A stretch of DNA of 64,000 nt from Prevotella histicola JCM 15637 = DNF00424 (GCF_000613925.1 NZ_BAJX01000014.1:1-64000); one strand, 5' to 3'; positions 27,032 to 35,976 are shown, counted from the first letter of the stretch. Numbers and translations are program-made. Notes: a model not told the origin generated them from the letters alone.

Positions 27032-28564
27032 ATGGCAGAAGAATTCGAGAACAAAGAAGTTCAATCTGAGCAAAATGAGAATAGCCGAGATGGCTATTCA
27101 GCAGCCGAACAAGGCAGCTACCAAAGAGAGTACCGTGCAGCTGGACGTCCACAACGTCCACGTATTCACACACAGCGTGCTTACAGCACTGACAATTCAA
27201 GCAATAACAACGAGGAAGGCGGATTCCGTCCTGAGGGCTTTGGCTCTGGTTTACAGAGTACTGGACGCCCACAGCAAGGAAGTTATCGTCCACGCCAGAA
27301 CAATTATGGTGGCTATAACAATCGCGGTGGCTATAACAGTCGTCCGCAGCAACAGGGTAGCTATCGTCCTCGTTACAACAATAACAATGGTGAAGAAGGT
27401 GGTTATCAGCCACGCCAAGCTGGATACAACAACCGCGGTGGATACAACAATCGTCCACAACAGGGAGGTTATCGCCCCCGTTATAATAATGAGGAGGGTG
27501 GTTATCAGCCACAAGCCTATCGTCCACGCTACAACGCTAATGCTGGTGTAGAAGGAGAAGAAGGCAATAACGGTTTCCAAGCACAGCAAGGTAGCTATCA
27601 ACCACGTCAAGGAGGATATCAGAACCGTGGTGGGTATAATAACCATGGCGGGTATCAGAACCGTGGTGGATACAATAATCGCGGCGGTTATAACAATCGT
27701 GGTGGTTATAATAACCGTGGTGGATACAATAACCGTGGCGGTTACAACCAAGGTGGATACCGTCAGCGCACCGCTGATTATGATCCAAATGCAAAATATT
27801 CAATGAAGAAACGCATTGAATATAAGGAAGAGAATTTCGATCCAAACGAGCCAATTCGTTTGAATAAGTATCTGGCTAACGCTGGCGTTTGTTCACGCCG
27901 TGAAGCTGATGAGTTCATCTTATCCGGTGCTGTCACCGTAAACGGTGAGGTCGTTAAGGAACTTGGAAGCAAGGTTCTGCGTACTGATGTCGTACTCTTC
28001 CAAGAGAAACCAGTATCTTTAGAGAAGAAAGTATACGTTCTTCTGAACAAGCCAAAGGATTATGTTACGACAAGTGACGATCCTCAGCAGCGTAAGACTG
28101 TTATGGATCTTGTGAAGAATGCATGTCCAGAGCGTATCTATCCTGTAGGACGTTTGGACCGTAACACAACAGGTGTATTGCTTCTTACAAACGATGGTGA
28201 CCTTGCTTCTAAGCTCACACATCCTAAGTTCTTAAAGAAGAAGGTTTATCACGTATTCCTTGACAAGCCTGTTACAGCAAACGACCTTCAGAAGATCTCT
28301 GATGGTATCGAGCTTGAAGATGGTGAGATAAAGGCTGACGCTATTGAATATGCTAGTCCTGACGACTTAACACAGGTTGGCATTGAGATTCACAGTGGAA
28401 AGAACCGTATCGTTCGTCGTATCTTCGAGAGTCTTGGCTATCGTGTTGTAAAGCTTGATCGTGTACAGTTCGCTGGTCTAACAAAGAAGAACGTACGTCG
28501 CGGTGATTGGCGTTTCCTTACTGAGAAGGAAGTCGATATGTTGCGCATGGGTGCGTTTGAATAG
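27032..28564 (+). CDS. RsuA/RluB-type pseudouridine synthase with a Gly-Tyr-Asn-Arg-rich N-terminal tail
   Basis: A 510-aa protein. Residues about 1-250 are low-complexity, with many near-identical GGYNNR units and Gln/Arg/Pro-rich stretches. An S4 RNA-binding domain follows (IRLNKYLANAGVCSRREAD), and then a pseudouridine synthase domain with the catalytic Asp in PVGRLDRNTTGVLLLT and the conserved KNRIVRRIF near the end. The enzyme part most resembles RluB/RsuA, which modify rRNA. The target site cannot be read here. The tail resembles RGG/RNA-binding disordered regions and is far longer than in the E. coli enzymes. A small hairpin-bearing repeat follows the stop. Confidence 0.88.
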   Translation: MAEEFENKEVQSEQNENSRDGYSAAEQGSYQREYRAAGRPQRPRIHTQRAYSTDNSSNNNEEGGFRPEGFGSGLQSTGRPQQGSYRPRQNNYGGYNNRGGYNSRPQQQGSYRPRYNNNNGEEGGYQPRQAGYNNRGGYNNRPQQGGYRPRYNNEEGGYQPQAYRPRYNANAGVEGEEGNNGFQAQQGSYQPRQGGYQNRGGYNNHGGYQNRGGYNNRGGYNNRGGYNNRGGYNNRGGYNQGGYRQRTADYDPNAKYSMKKRIEYKEENFDPNEPIRLNKYLANAGVCSRREADEFILSGAVTVNGEVVKELGSKVLRTDVVLFQEKPVSLEKKVYVLLNKPKDYVTTSDDPQQRKTVMDLVKNACPERIYPVGRLDRNTTGVLLLTNDGDLASKLTHPKFLKKKVYHVFLDKPVTANDLQKISDGIELEDGEIKADAIEYASPDDLTQVGIEIHSGKNRIVRRIFESLGYRVVKLDRVQFAGLTKKNVRRGDWRFLTEKEVDMLRMGAFE

Positions 28565-28566
28565 AA

Positions 28567-28604
28567 GCCTCCCCCAAGCCCCTCCGAAGGGAGGGGGTGT
28601 GAGA
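28567..28604. repeat. GCCTCCCCCAA dispersed repeat, copy 1
   Basis: GCCTCCCCCAAGCCCC followed by TCCGAAGGGAGGGGG forms a short C-rich/G-rich hairpin. A close copy in reverse orientation lies inside the 3' end of lolD (41050-41083). Here it lies just after the pseudouridine synthase stop. Confidence 0.6.
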
Positions 28605-28722
28605 GGATAAACGAGGATAAAGACTTCTACCATAAACTTCTAAGGAAAGGATGTATAAAGAGGTTCTCTCTCTCATCCTTTTCCTTTAAGTCTGTTGAGA
28701 AGTCCTAATTACAATACAAAAG

Positions 28723-30114
28723 ATGAAAAGAACAAAAGTCGTCGATGCACTTGCATGCACCGACTTTGGTAAAGATATTAATGTAAAGGGTTGGGTTCGC
28801 TCACATAGAAGTAGCAAGGCTGTTGACTTCATTGCACTGAATGATGGTTCTACAATTAAGAACATCCAGATAGTTGTTGATCCTTCTACAATCGAAGAAG
28901 AAAAACTGAAGAGCATCACAACAGGTGCTTGCATCAGCGTAATCGGCACGCTTGTAGAGAGTCAGGGAGCTGGTCAGACATCAGAGATACAGTGTAAAGA
29001 GATTGAGATCTACGGTCTTTGCCCAAGCGACTACCCTATGCAGAAGAAGGGACAGAGCTTCGAGTATATGCGTAAGTATGGCCACATGCGTCTGCGCACA
29101 AATACTTTCGGTGCTGTCTTCCGTATTCGCCATAACATGGCAATTGCTATCCACAAGTACTTCCACGACCATGGTTTCTATTATTTCCACACTCCATTGA
29201 TTACTGGTAGTGATGCTGAGGGTGCTGGAAATATGTTCCAGGTAACAACGTTAGACCTTGATCGTATTGCAAAGAATGGTGAGGTTGATTACAGTGCTGA
29301 CTTCTTCGGAAAACGCACAAACCTTACTGTATCTGGACAGTTGGAGGGTGAACTGGGTGCTACGGCACTTGGTGCTATCTATACTTTCGGTCCTACCTTC
29401 CGTGCAGAGAACTCTAATACGCCTCGTCACTTGGCAGAGTTCTGGATGGTTGAGCCAGAAGTTGCTTTTATTGACAAGGACGAACTGATGGATCTTGAGG
29501 AAGACTTCATCAAATACTGCGTTCGCTGGGCTCTTGAGCACTGTAAGGACGACCTTGAGTTCCTTAACAAGATGATTGACAAGGGGCTGATTGCTCGCCT
29601 AGAGGGTGTACTCAAGGAGGACTTTGTTCGCTTAACTTACACTGAAGGTATAGAGATTCTGCAGAAGGCTGTTGCTGATGGTGTGAAGTTTGAGTTCCCA
29701 ATCACAGGTTGGGGAATGGATCTCAGTAGTGAACACGAGCGTTATCTCGTTGAGGAATACTTCAAGCGTCCTGTTATCATGACTGATTATCCAAGCGAAA
29801 TCAAGTCGTTCTATATGAAGAAGAATCCTGACGGCAAGACCATGCAGGGAACAGACGTTCTCTTCCCACATATCGGTGAGATCATTGGTGGCTCTGTTCG
29901 TGAAGAAAATTACGACAAGTTGCTCACGGAGATAGATAACCGCGGTATGAAGCGTGAGGTATATGATTGGTATCTTGATACTCGTAAGTACGGTACTTGC
30001 CCACATGGTGGTTTCGGACTTGGCTTCGAGCGTCTCATCCTCTTCGTTACTGGTATGCAAAACATCCGTGACGTAATTCCGTTTGCACGTACTCCGAAGA
30101 ACGCTGAGTTCTAA
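28723..30114 (+). CDS. asnS: Asparaginyl-tRNA synthetase
   Basis: Class IIb synthetase that charges tRNA-Asn, 463 aa. The N-terminal OB-fold anticodon-binding domain ([22 protein letters not shown]) is followed by the catalytic domain. There motif 2 is around [22 protein letters not shown] and motif 3 is [15 protein letters not shown] near the C-terminus. The [11 protein letters not shown] sequence distinguishes AsnRS from AspRS. A terminator follows 15 bp after the stop. Confidence 0.96.
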   Translation: MKRTKVVDALACTDFGKDINVKGWVRSHRSSKAVDFIALNDGSTIKNIQIVVDPSTIEEEKLKSITTGACISVIGTLVESQGAGQTSEIQCKEIEIYGLCPSDYPMQKKGQSFEYMRKYGHMRLRTNTFGAVFRIRHNMAIAIHKYFHDHGFYYFHTPLITGSDAEGAGNMFQVTTLDLDRIAKNGEVDYSADFFGKRTNLTVSGQLEGELGATALGAIYTFGPTFRAENSNTPRHLAEFWMVEPEVAFIDKDELMDLEEDFIKYCVRWALEHCKDDLEFLNKMIDKGLIARLEGVLKEDFVRLTYTEGIEILQKAVADGVKFEFPITGWGMDLSSEHERYLVEEYFKRPVIMTDYPSEIKSFYMKKNPDGKTMQGTDVLFPHIGEIIGGSVREENYDKLLTEIDNRGMKREVYDWYLDTRKYGTCPHGGFGLGFERLILFVTGMQNIRDVIPFARTPKNAEF

Positions 30115-30128
30115 GGATAAGATAACAG

Positions 30129-30164
30129 AAGGCGACTATCCACTATGGATGGTCGCCTTTTTAT
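30129..30164 (+). terminator. Terminator of asnS
   Basis: AAGGCGACTATCC pairs with GGATGGTCGCCTT over a 5-nt loop (one internal T-G wobble), and TTTTTATT follows. Confidence 0.85.
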
Positions 30165-30225
30165 TCACCAATAGGTACAGTCCTGACGAAACTTAAAACA
30201 AAACTTACATAAAAGAAAAACTATT

Positions 30226-30879
30226 ATGAGACTGAAAAAAATCGTATCAAACCTCCTCTTATTATGCTTTATCCTCTTAGTGGGTTGCTCAGCAGACTCT
30301 TTCCAAGGCGATGACATCTCATTGAAGAACCTACATGAAGGTGACTTAATGTTTGTCGTGAAAGAAACAAGTAACCCTATCACAGATGCAACACAGGGAA
30401 TTGACGGACTGAAGATTGACCATGTGGCTATCTACCATCATACGGATAGTGCTGATTACGCATTAGAAGCAATTGGCAAAGGGGTAGTACTCACTCCACT
30501 GACAGCCTTTCTCAACCGTACGAAAGGGAAAGAAGGGAAACCACTCGTCGCAGTAGGAAGGGTTATTACTGACTGTGACATGAATACTTCTATGAAACGC
30601 GCATTGAGTTATGTCGGCAGACCTTACGATCATTTCTATATGCCGGACGATAAAGAAATCTATTGTAGTGAACTGGTCCAAAAGTCGTTTGTCGACCATC
30701 ATGGGCTTCCGGTATTCCCCACTATTCCCATGTCATTCCATGATAAAGACGGAAAGATATTAGATTCCTGGAAACAATTTTATGCTTTCTATCACCGCGA
30801 AGTACCCGAAGGAGAACCCGGCACTAATCCTGGACAGCTATCACGTGATAAAGCTGTAAAGGTTACCTATGCATTTTGA
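30226..30879 (+). CDS. YiiX/YebB-like NlpC/P60-type cysteine hydrolase, lipoprotein
   Basis: A 217-aa protein with a lipobox (LLVGC, Cys about 21). The fold appears to be the permuted papain-like YiiX class: the His comes first, in IDHVAIYHH (about 66), and the Cys later in IYCSELVQKSF (about 145), the reverse of ordinary NlpC/P60 order. Members cut amide bonds, often in peptidoglycan or lipid substrates; the actual substrate is unknown. It is a single gene, and it is the last intact gene before the degraded island. Confidence 0.8.
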   Translation: MRLKKIVSNLLLLCFILLVGCSADSFQGDDISLKNLHEGDLMFVVKETSNPITDATQGIDGLKIDHVAIYHHTDSADYALEAIGKGVVLTPLTAFLNRTKGKEGKPLVAVGRVITDCDMNTSMKRALSYVGRPYDHFYMPDDKEIYCSELVQKSFVDHHGLPVFPTIPMSFHDKDGKILDSWKQFYAFYHREVPEGEPGTNPGQLSRDKAVKVTYAF

Positions 30880-30951
30880 AGATTAATCTTTGGGGAACTA
30901 TCCATCTGAGAGGTCTTCAAAACATCTCTACACTTCCCAAAAGATAAGCTG

Positions 30952-31068
30952 TAATCACAATATAAGTTTTAAATTCATTTGCTGTCATTTTAACATTTCA
31001 CCCTAAAAAACAGTATGCTAAGCACTTAAACTGATATTTAGGGTGACAGAAGTGACAGCAAATTTATT
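30952..31068. repeat. MITE-like 117-bp element, copy 1
   Basis: Perfect 11-bp ends (ATTTGCTGTCA at 30977-30987, TGACAGCAAAT at 31053-31063) and inner TCACCCTAAA/TTTAGGGTGA arms make a long hairpin. The 117-bp stretch matches 35623-35739 with six differences. A diverged, inverted third copy lies at 38301-38385. No coding sequence is inside. With 31171-31470 it occupies most of the 30880-31743 gap. Confidence 0.75.
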
Positions 31069-31170
31069 AGAAGGATTTAACTCATAATTTAAAAGAACAC
31101 TATATAATCATAATGGATTGAATGAACCTAACAAGAAGAAGTTTGTAGATGGATTCATAAAGACAAAAAA

Positions 31171-31247
31171 GTAGGCTGGAATAACCAGCCTACCAAATGT
31201 CCATTACTAAAACCCGAGAGGTTTTCAGCCTACCAAATGTCCATTAC
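31171..31247. repeat. Hairpin plus direct repeat
   Basis: GTAGGCTG and CAGCCTAC (31171-31178, 31186-31193) form a perfect 8-bp stem. The segment starting CAGCCTACCAAATGT occurs at 31186-31207 and again at 31226-31247. It lies at the end of a transposase relic and may be an insertion-element end. Confidence 0.5.
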
Positions 31248-31250
31248 GCC

Positions 31251-31470
31251 TGCTTGCATATACTGTAGATGCTCTCACCCACAATGCGAAATAGGCAAAG
31301 AGAAAGGACCAACTCCGAAGCGGAAACTCCGTCATGTTTCTCCTATGAAAGGCGAGGCAACAGGTGTCCGATGCCAAACTTACCAAAAGATGAAATAAAT
31401 CATCACTCATTCGAGCTTTAATACTTGAAAGTTTGGATAACTCACTTATTTTCTCTATTTTTGCTTCCAT
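31251..31470 (-). pseudogene. Possible IS4-like transposase N-terminal relic
   Basis: The minus strand opens with an ATG at 31470 (MEAKIEKISELSKL). After about 30 codons a change of frame gives FGIGHLLPRL and then ASELVLSLCLFRIVGESIY, which resembles the N-terminus of IS4-like transposases of Bacteroidetes. The frame has a stop and breaks off at the direct repeat. The assignment is tentative. Confidence 0.4.
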
Positions 31471-31743
31471 AACAGTTTTGTTGTCTTGTCTTTAAAATCA
31501 GTTCTTTAGCGATTAAAGAATTTACAAAGAAAATTCGACAAACTATTATTTTTCTATCTATTTATTAGGGTGGAAAACTTTAGTTAGATAAGAATTCCTA
31601 GGCAAGTCCTCCTGCAAATTTAACAGTCGATACATCGGCTACAAGGTGTTGGACAGAATCACTATTGCAGCTACCATCTTCAAGCTTACGTTTAAACATT
31701 AATTATGGTGGACAATAGTTCTATCTAAATGCGCATTTTTATG

Positions 31744-31751
31744 TAATTTTG
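31744..31751 (+). promoter_or_regulatory. -7 element of the sigma-factor gene
   Basis: TAATTTTG matches TAnnTTTG, 57 bp before the ATG. The -33 region is weak, which would suit a gene that needs help from a regulator or its own product. Confidence 0.4.
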
Positions 31752-31808
31752 TAGTTTTTCGTTATGGCATTGCGTCTAACGAATATAAAGCATTAAAATA
31801 AGAACAAC

Positions 31809-32288
31809 ATGGACGACAATCAAAAACTATTTTCAGTTATGGTCCAACAGAACAAAACTACCATTTTTACCGTGTGCTATATGTTCTCGAAAGATCAAGA
31901 AGAAGTGAACGATTTGTTTCAAGAGGTGGTCATCCGCCTGTGGCAGGGTTTCGACAAATATAAGGGAGATAGCAAAGAAAGAACTTGGATCTATCGTGTG
32001 GCTCTCAATACATGTATCTCCTTTGACCGGAAAAAACGACGCCATAATAAAAAGCAGGTTTATACGGGGGATGAGCTCTTCGGTTGCAACGAACGCGACA
32101 CCCAACAGAAAGAAATTCTACATAAGCGCATCACACAGCTCTGCCCACTCGACCGCGCCATAGTCTTGCTCTGGCTCGAAGACATTAGCTATGAGGAGAT
32201 CGGCTCCATAATCGGCATAACGGCAAAGAACGTGAGCGTGCATCTATACCGCATTAGAGAACAGCTCAAAAACATGTCTAACGATTAA
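31809..32288 (+). CDS. ECF-type RNA polymerase sigma factor
   Basis: A 159-aa sigma-70 family protein of group 4. Region 2 contains KDQEEVNDLFQEVVIRLWQG (about 26-45) and region 2.3/2.4 the RTWIYRVALNTCISFDRKKRR segment. Region 4 has a helix-turn-helix around DISYEEIGSIIGITAKNVSVHLYRIREQL, with the common ITAKNVSVHL recognition helix. Sigma region 3 is absent, as expected for ECF factors. It is followed 13 bp later by a membrane protein that may control it. Confidence 0.92.
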   Translation: MDDNQKLFSVMVQQNKTTIFTVCYMFSKDQEEVNDLFQEVVIRLWQGFDKYKGDSKERTWIYRVALNTCISFDRKKRRHNKKQVYTGDELFGCNERDTQQKEILHKRITQLCPLDRAIVLLWLEDISYEEIGSIIGITAKNVSVHLYRIREQLKNMSND

Positions 32289-32301
32289 ACACAACAACAC
32301 T

Positions 32302-32919
32302 ATGAATACGACTGTTGCACCCCAAGATTTCATTGAACTCCATGAGATGAAAGAGCAGTTGCATATACTGCAAGAAAAAATTCAGAAAGAGGTTACTATA
32401 AACAATACACTGATCCAAGAGTCGATGAAACACAAAATGTCTTGGATCAAGAAACTCTTTTGGATGGAAGTTGTAATTGCTCCTTTTGGAATCTTAGCCT
32501 GGTTAAATATAGTAAAGGCGTGCCATCTCTCTTGGTGGACCTTTGGATTCTTTACCGCTATGCTGTTGATATGTTTATTTTTCGATTATGTAATCAACTT
32601 AAACACCCTTCGGGATGAGGACTACCAGAGGGATAACCTCATTGAAACCTCAAAGAAATTGGTGCGCATGAAGCGACTACGAAAGATAGAGTATATTGCC
32701 ACGTATCCCTTGGGGAGCGTATGGCTGGGATGGGCTGCCTTTGAGATGTGGCAGCAGGTAAATCTTCAACATAATGAAGTTCTCAGCCAACAAGTAGGAA
32801 TAGTGTATGTGGTGCTCATTGCTTTAGCAGCGTTTGTTGGTTTTTACTTATACCACAAGATGCAACACACTAATGATGAGCTTATTGAACAGATCAAAAG
32901 CGTCACAACCAATAGTTAG
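32302..32919 (+). CDS. Membrane protein paired with the ECF sigma factor
   Basis: A 205-aa protein with a cytoplasmic N-terminal coiled-coil-like stretch (HEMKEQLHILQEKIQKE). Two hydrophobic segments follow (about 52-70 and 75-95), then a basic loop, and two more (about 132-150 and 165-182). The position directly after the sigma gene suggests an anti-sigma or sensor role. It has neither the usual FecR domain nor a zinc anti-sigma motif, so this is inference. Confidence 0.7.
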   Translation: MNTTVAPQDFIELHEMKEQLHILQEKIQKEVTINNTLIQESMKHKMSWIKKLFWMEVVIAPFGILAWLNIVKACHLSWWTFGFFTAMLLICLFFDYVINLNTLRDEDYQRDNLIETSKKLVRMKRLRKIEYIATYPLGSVWLGWAAFEMWQQVNLQHNEVLSQQVGIVYVVLIALAAFVGFYLYHKMQHTNDELIEQIKSVTTNS

Positions 32920-32968
32920 CTGTTTGTTGTATTTTTCAGAATAATATGATCTACCCATCATAAGTGAA

Positions 32969-33187
32969 ATGGCTCCATTCAATTCAGGTTTGTGCACCCT
33001 TATCGCCATACTGCTCAGCAGTCTGCCCTGTCAGGATTGCTTAGCTCAATGTACGTTAGGCGGGCATGTCTACAATAAGGATGGACACCATTGGTGGGGC
33101 AACTGTCAGCGTGATTTCGAGACAAGACAGTATCGTGGCACAGGTCATGACCGACAGTATAGGTGGATATATTTTTGGGTTCTTCCG
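32969..33187 (+). pseudogene. Truncated outer-membrane protein, N-terminus only
   Basis: Signal-peptide-like start (LIAILLSSLPCQDCLAQ), then LGGHVYNKDG, the start of a carboxypeptidase-regulatory-like plug domain as found at the N-terminus of TonB-linked and related outer-membrane proteins. A one-base break near 33088 separates it from GGATVSVISRQDS and TDSIGGYIFGFF, which finish the domain. The gene stops at an ISL3 relic. It was probably the third gene of the sigma factor-membrane protein unit. Confidence 0.6.
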
Positions 33188-33188
33188 T

Positions 33189-33355
33189 TAAATGCGTAGA
33201 CGCCTATCATGCAATGCATATAGCCTTAATGTGAAGTATTCCTCATTTCTGAATCCATATATCTGTCTTTTCAGAACCTTTATTTTATTGTTAATGCCTT
33301 CAATTGTTCCATTTGTTATATAATGGTCATACCACGCAGAGTCAACCAGCAAGTG
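33189..33355 (-). pseudogene. ISL3 family transposase, C-terminal relic
   Basis: Minus-strand translation gives ITNGTIEGINNKIKVLKRQ and YGFRNEEYFTLRLYALHD, the characteristic end of ISL3 (DDE_Tnp_ISL3) transposases, with a stop at 33189. Only about 50 residues remain. It abuts the IS30 relic. Confidence 0.75.
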
Positions 33356-33360
33356 CAAAA

Positions 33361-33710
33361 TTACAAAACATGTTTAAAGAACTCACACTTTGGAGTAGAA
33401 AAGTTTAATTTTTTCTCTTGGTCTTTCGTTCAAATTCTTTTGTATGGACATAATTCTCTTGTCCGTATAGTTATCAAACGAATCCTTTTTAGGTATATAC
33501 TGCCTGATTAATTTGTTTGTATTCTCAACAGTTCCCTTTTGCCATGAACAATATGGGTCAGCGAAGTACACTGGCACGCCTATGTATTTGGTGATGTCCT
33601 TATATGCCGCAAATTCAGGTCCGTTATCTGTTGTAATTGTCTTCAGGCTGTTCTTGTATGGCAGCAGTAGTTTCCTAACCACCTTTACCAGAGGCTTTGA
33701 CAGTTTTCCA
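33361..33710 (-). pseudogene. IS30 family transposase, C-terminal relic
   Basis: The DDE half of an IS30-type transposase: GKLSKPLVKVVRKLLLPYK, then TTDNGPEF (second catalytic Asp), VYFADPYCSWQKGTVENTN (catalytic Glu) and LNERPREK. An extra A in the A-run near 33415 shifts the last codons; the corrected end reads KLNFSTPKCEFFKHVL with a stop at 33361. The N-terminal half is missing: the upstream side is replaced by an IS630 fragment. Confidence 0.8.
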
Positions 33711-34273
33711 ATATGAGAGACCCTATAATCCGAAGTATCCTGTGGTGTGCTTGGATGAAAAGCCATATCAGTTGTTGAGGTGAGGTACGTGAACTTCTCC
33801 CCATGCGGCTGAGAACCGACAAGAAAGTTGATTCGGAATATAAGCGCAATGGCACTTGCAGCATCTTCGGGTGTGTTGAGCCTCTCGGCGGATGGCACCT
33901 AGTCTGTATGCGAAAGTACCGAACTGCAACAGACAGGGTCGAAGAAATAAAATATTTGGTCGAATGCTACCCTGAGGCGAACAAAATAGTCCTTGTCATG
34001 GACTACCTCAACACTCATAAGGTTTCCTCCCTCTACAAACGGTACAACCCCGAGGAGGCACAGCGCTTCAGAAATAAGCTGAAGATTCATTACACTCCTA
34101 AACATGGCAGTTTACTTGATATTGCAGAAATAGAATTGACCCTGACGACCCGTCAATGCTTGAACAGAAGAATTGACAATCTAGATACCCTCCGAAAGGA
34201 ACTGTCTGCATGGGAGTTGGAGAAACTCGATGAGAGGGAAAAAGTATACAAAATCAAGTCACTTATTTCTTGA
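33711..34273 (+). pseudogene. IS630 family transposase, C-terminal relic
   Basis: Starts at YERPYNPKYPVVCLDEKPYQLL (first catalytic Asp), shifts frame near 33777, then reads VRELLPMRLRTDKKVDSEY, TCSIFGCVEPLGGWH, LVMDYLNTHK (second Asp) and KHGSLLDIAEIELT (Glu). The frame runs on to 34273, but recognisable transposase ends near 34235. It is joined head-on to the IS30 relic, so two insertions have met here and lost their other halves. Confidence 0.8.
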
Positions 34274-34777
34274 ACTTTTTGCCACATTCGGCACATTTAT
34301 AGAATTGGCTGCTAGGTTTGGGTACTACCAGCAAGATGCCTCCTAACATGACGAACGGAGATATAACAAGACAATATAGACTGATTGATACAAGAGCCTC
34401 TATAAAATTTGGAAGAAAAATGCCGATGCATCCAAGAACAATCAAGCTACACCGATAAAAGATGTGGCCCTTGATCTCTTGCCTTCTTCTTTTTTTAATG
34501 CTACAACATTTTCGCTACCACAATTGGGACACCAAGGTAACTGTTTGGTACGTGCCTCATTTATCTCCTTAAGAATGCGTAGACTTTGCACAAAGTCTTT
34601 TTTGCACACTCTCACCTCAATCCCTGGATTTGATCCGTAGGCGCCATAAACTGGGTCGTCTAGTTCATCATGGAGCGATGAGCTTATGCCTTCTTCGGCC
34701 AATTTCGATACAATTTCATCAGCCATGATAGTGTTACTACACTTTGTTAAGTTAACAGTTTCAATATTTTTTTTCAT
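34263..34777 (-). CDS. DUF2007 protein with membrane segments and zinc ribbon, frameshifted
   Basis: The first frame (34442-34777, 111 aa) has a DUF2007-type signal-transduction domain (ADEIVSKLAEEGISSSL, IEVRVCKKDF) and then a CPNCGSENVV half of a zinc ribbon. The second frame (34263-34445) has two hydrophobic segments and ends KCAECGKKFKK, the other zinc half. One extra T near 34447 joins them as SFIGVALIVLGCIG, giving about 171 aa. Function is unknown; the IS630 relic ends at its 3' end. Confidence 0.6.
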
Positions 34778-34803
34778 GTTGTATTAATTTCCGCTATGGC
34801 GAA

Positions 34804-34853
34804 AAAGCTAAGACCATACGCTGATAGTAAAGCTAAGACCATACGCTGATAGT
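34804..34853. repeat. Two perfect 25-bp tandem copies
   Basis: A 25-bp unit beginning AAAGCTAAGACCATACGC is repeated exactly, end to end, 27 bp upstream of the DUF2007 start. It could be a duplicated operator or a slip-strand product. A TACCTTTG -7-like element lies further upstream on the minus strand (34968-34975). Confidence 0.8.
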
Positions 34854-35014
34854 AATTGATTATTATTTACTAAAGTTTTTCACTCCAAAAAGTGACTTAA
34901 AATATGCGCGCGAGTCGATATGTGGCCTCTTTGCTAATCTAAAAGTGATCCCTGCAGGTCACGTCTGCAAAGGTATAAAATTTATTCTATCTTTTATCTT
35001 TTTTGATTAAAATA

Positions 35015-35571
35015 GTAACTATTCAGCAATCCATTCTCTCCAAATCTCCGTCCATCGTTGGATCAGAGTTATTGCAAACTAAGGTTAGGTTATACTTTAA
35101 AGAAAGTACCTGACAGAACTGGACAAGGAGCAGGAATGGTCGAAGCAAGTTGCAGACCTGCTGCGGAAGGTCATACACGAAGAAACGCACGACCAAGCGA
35201 AACTATAAACAAGCAAACGTGGCTTGACGAACTTGTTGAGCTACTGAAAGTGAACTTGACGCACCTGAAGGATAACTTCGAGAAACTGTGAAAGGGGGCC
35301 TGCAAATGCCGAGATTATATCTTCAACTTCCTTGAAAGCCCAATGATTCCTCTGATAACAAAGCCAACGAAAGAGGGATAAGGAAACTGAAAATCAAACA
35401 GAAAATATCGGGTACGTTTGGATTCGACAATGGCGATGCCTTCTTTGCCATACACTCCATTGCCGATAACACCTGGAAAAATAATCAATCACAACTCAGT
35501 GCACTATGTATTATCTTGTCTTAATAGGATAATACAGTGGTATACCCTATGAGCTATTGCTGAATAGTTAC
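35015..35571 (+). pseudogene. IS66-like element relic with terminal repeats
   Basis: Bounded by perfect 16-bp inverted repeats (GTAACTATTCAGCAAT at 35015-35030 and its complement at 35556-35571). Inside are broken pieces of a TnpC-type transposase: YLTELDKEQEWSKQVADLL near 35100 and, after several frame changes, SDNKANERGIRKLKIKQK and FFAIHSIADNTWKNNQS up to a stop near 35520. Most of the transposase is missing. I see no matching target duplication. Confidence 0.7.
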
Positions 35572-35622
35572 GACTTTCTCCACAACACAAAAATAGGTTG
35601 TATCCTAACCCATTGATTTCCC

Positions 35623-35739
35623 TAATCACAATATAAGTTTTAAATTCATTTGCTGTCATTTTAACATTTCATCCTAAAATACAGTATGCTAAGTACTTAT
35701 ACTGTTATTTAGGGTGATAGAAGTGACAGCAAATTTATT
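35623..35739. repeat. MITE-like 117-bp element, copy 2
   Basis: Same orientation and length as the copy at 30952-31068, with six substitutions. The 11-bp ends and inner arms are kept, except that one inner change (TCATCC) pairs less well. Confidence 0.75.
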
Positions 35740-35937
35740 CTCAACAAAATAAACTTCCACAGTACTGATTCAGATGTTATAGGGAAGATAAGTCGGAAAT
35801 AACTTCCCGAATCAGATTGGTTTGACTAATTGCAAGAAATAGGTCTCACCCATTTATCGCAAAACAACATAGGCTTTTCACGTTGTTTGACACGCTACTT
35901 ACAAAATATTGGTAAGAGCTAAGCCTCAGCACAATTA

Positions 35938-35976
35938 GTGCTAACGCCCAGCACCATATGTGCTGGGCGTTAGCAC
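35938..35976. repeat. Perfect 17-bp stem, 5-nt loop
   Basis: GTGCTAACGCCCAGCAC, loop CATAT, and the exact complement. CCTCA (35924-35928) and TGAGG (35977-35981) lengthen it with a bulge. No T-run follows and no intact gene is next to it. It may be the end of a single-strand-transposed element or a recombination site. The arms carry GCTAAC/GTTAGC but do not fit an integron attC core exactly. Confidence 0.7.

Noticed and set aside
27030..27854. His/Cys-rich and hydrophobic ORFs opposite the pseudouridine synthase tail
   Set aside because: Antisense translation of the GGYNNR repeats gives artificial low-complexity frames.
35058..35291. 77-codon ORF as a real small protein
   Set aside because: It lies within the IS66-like relic and reads a mixture of transposase frames.
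35938..35976. Integron attC site
   Set aside because: The arms contain GCTAAC/GTTAGC, but the simple core GTTRRRY is not met exactly, and no integrase or cassette is seen.
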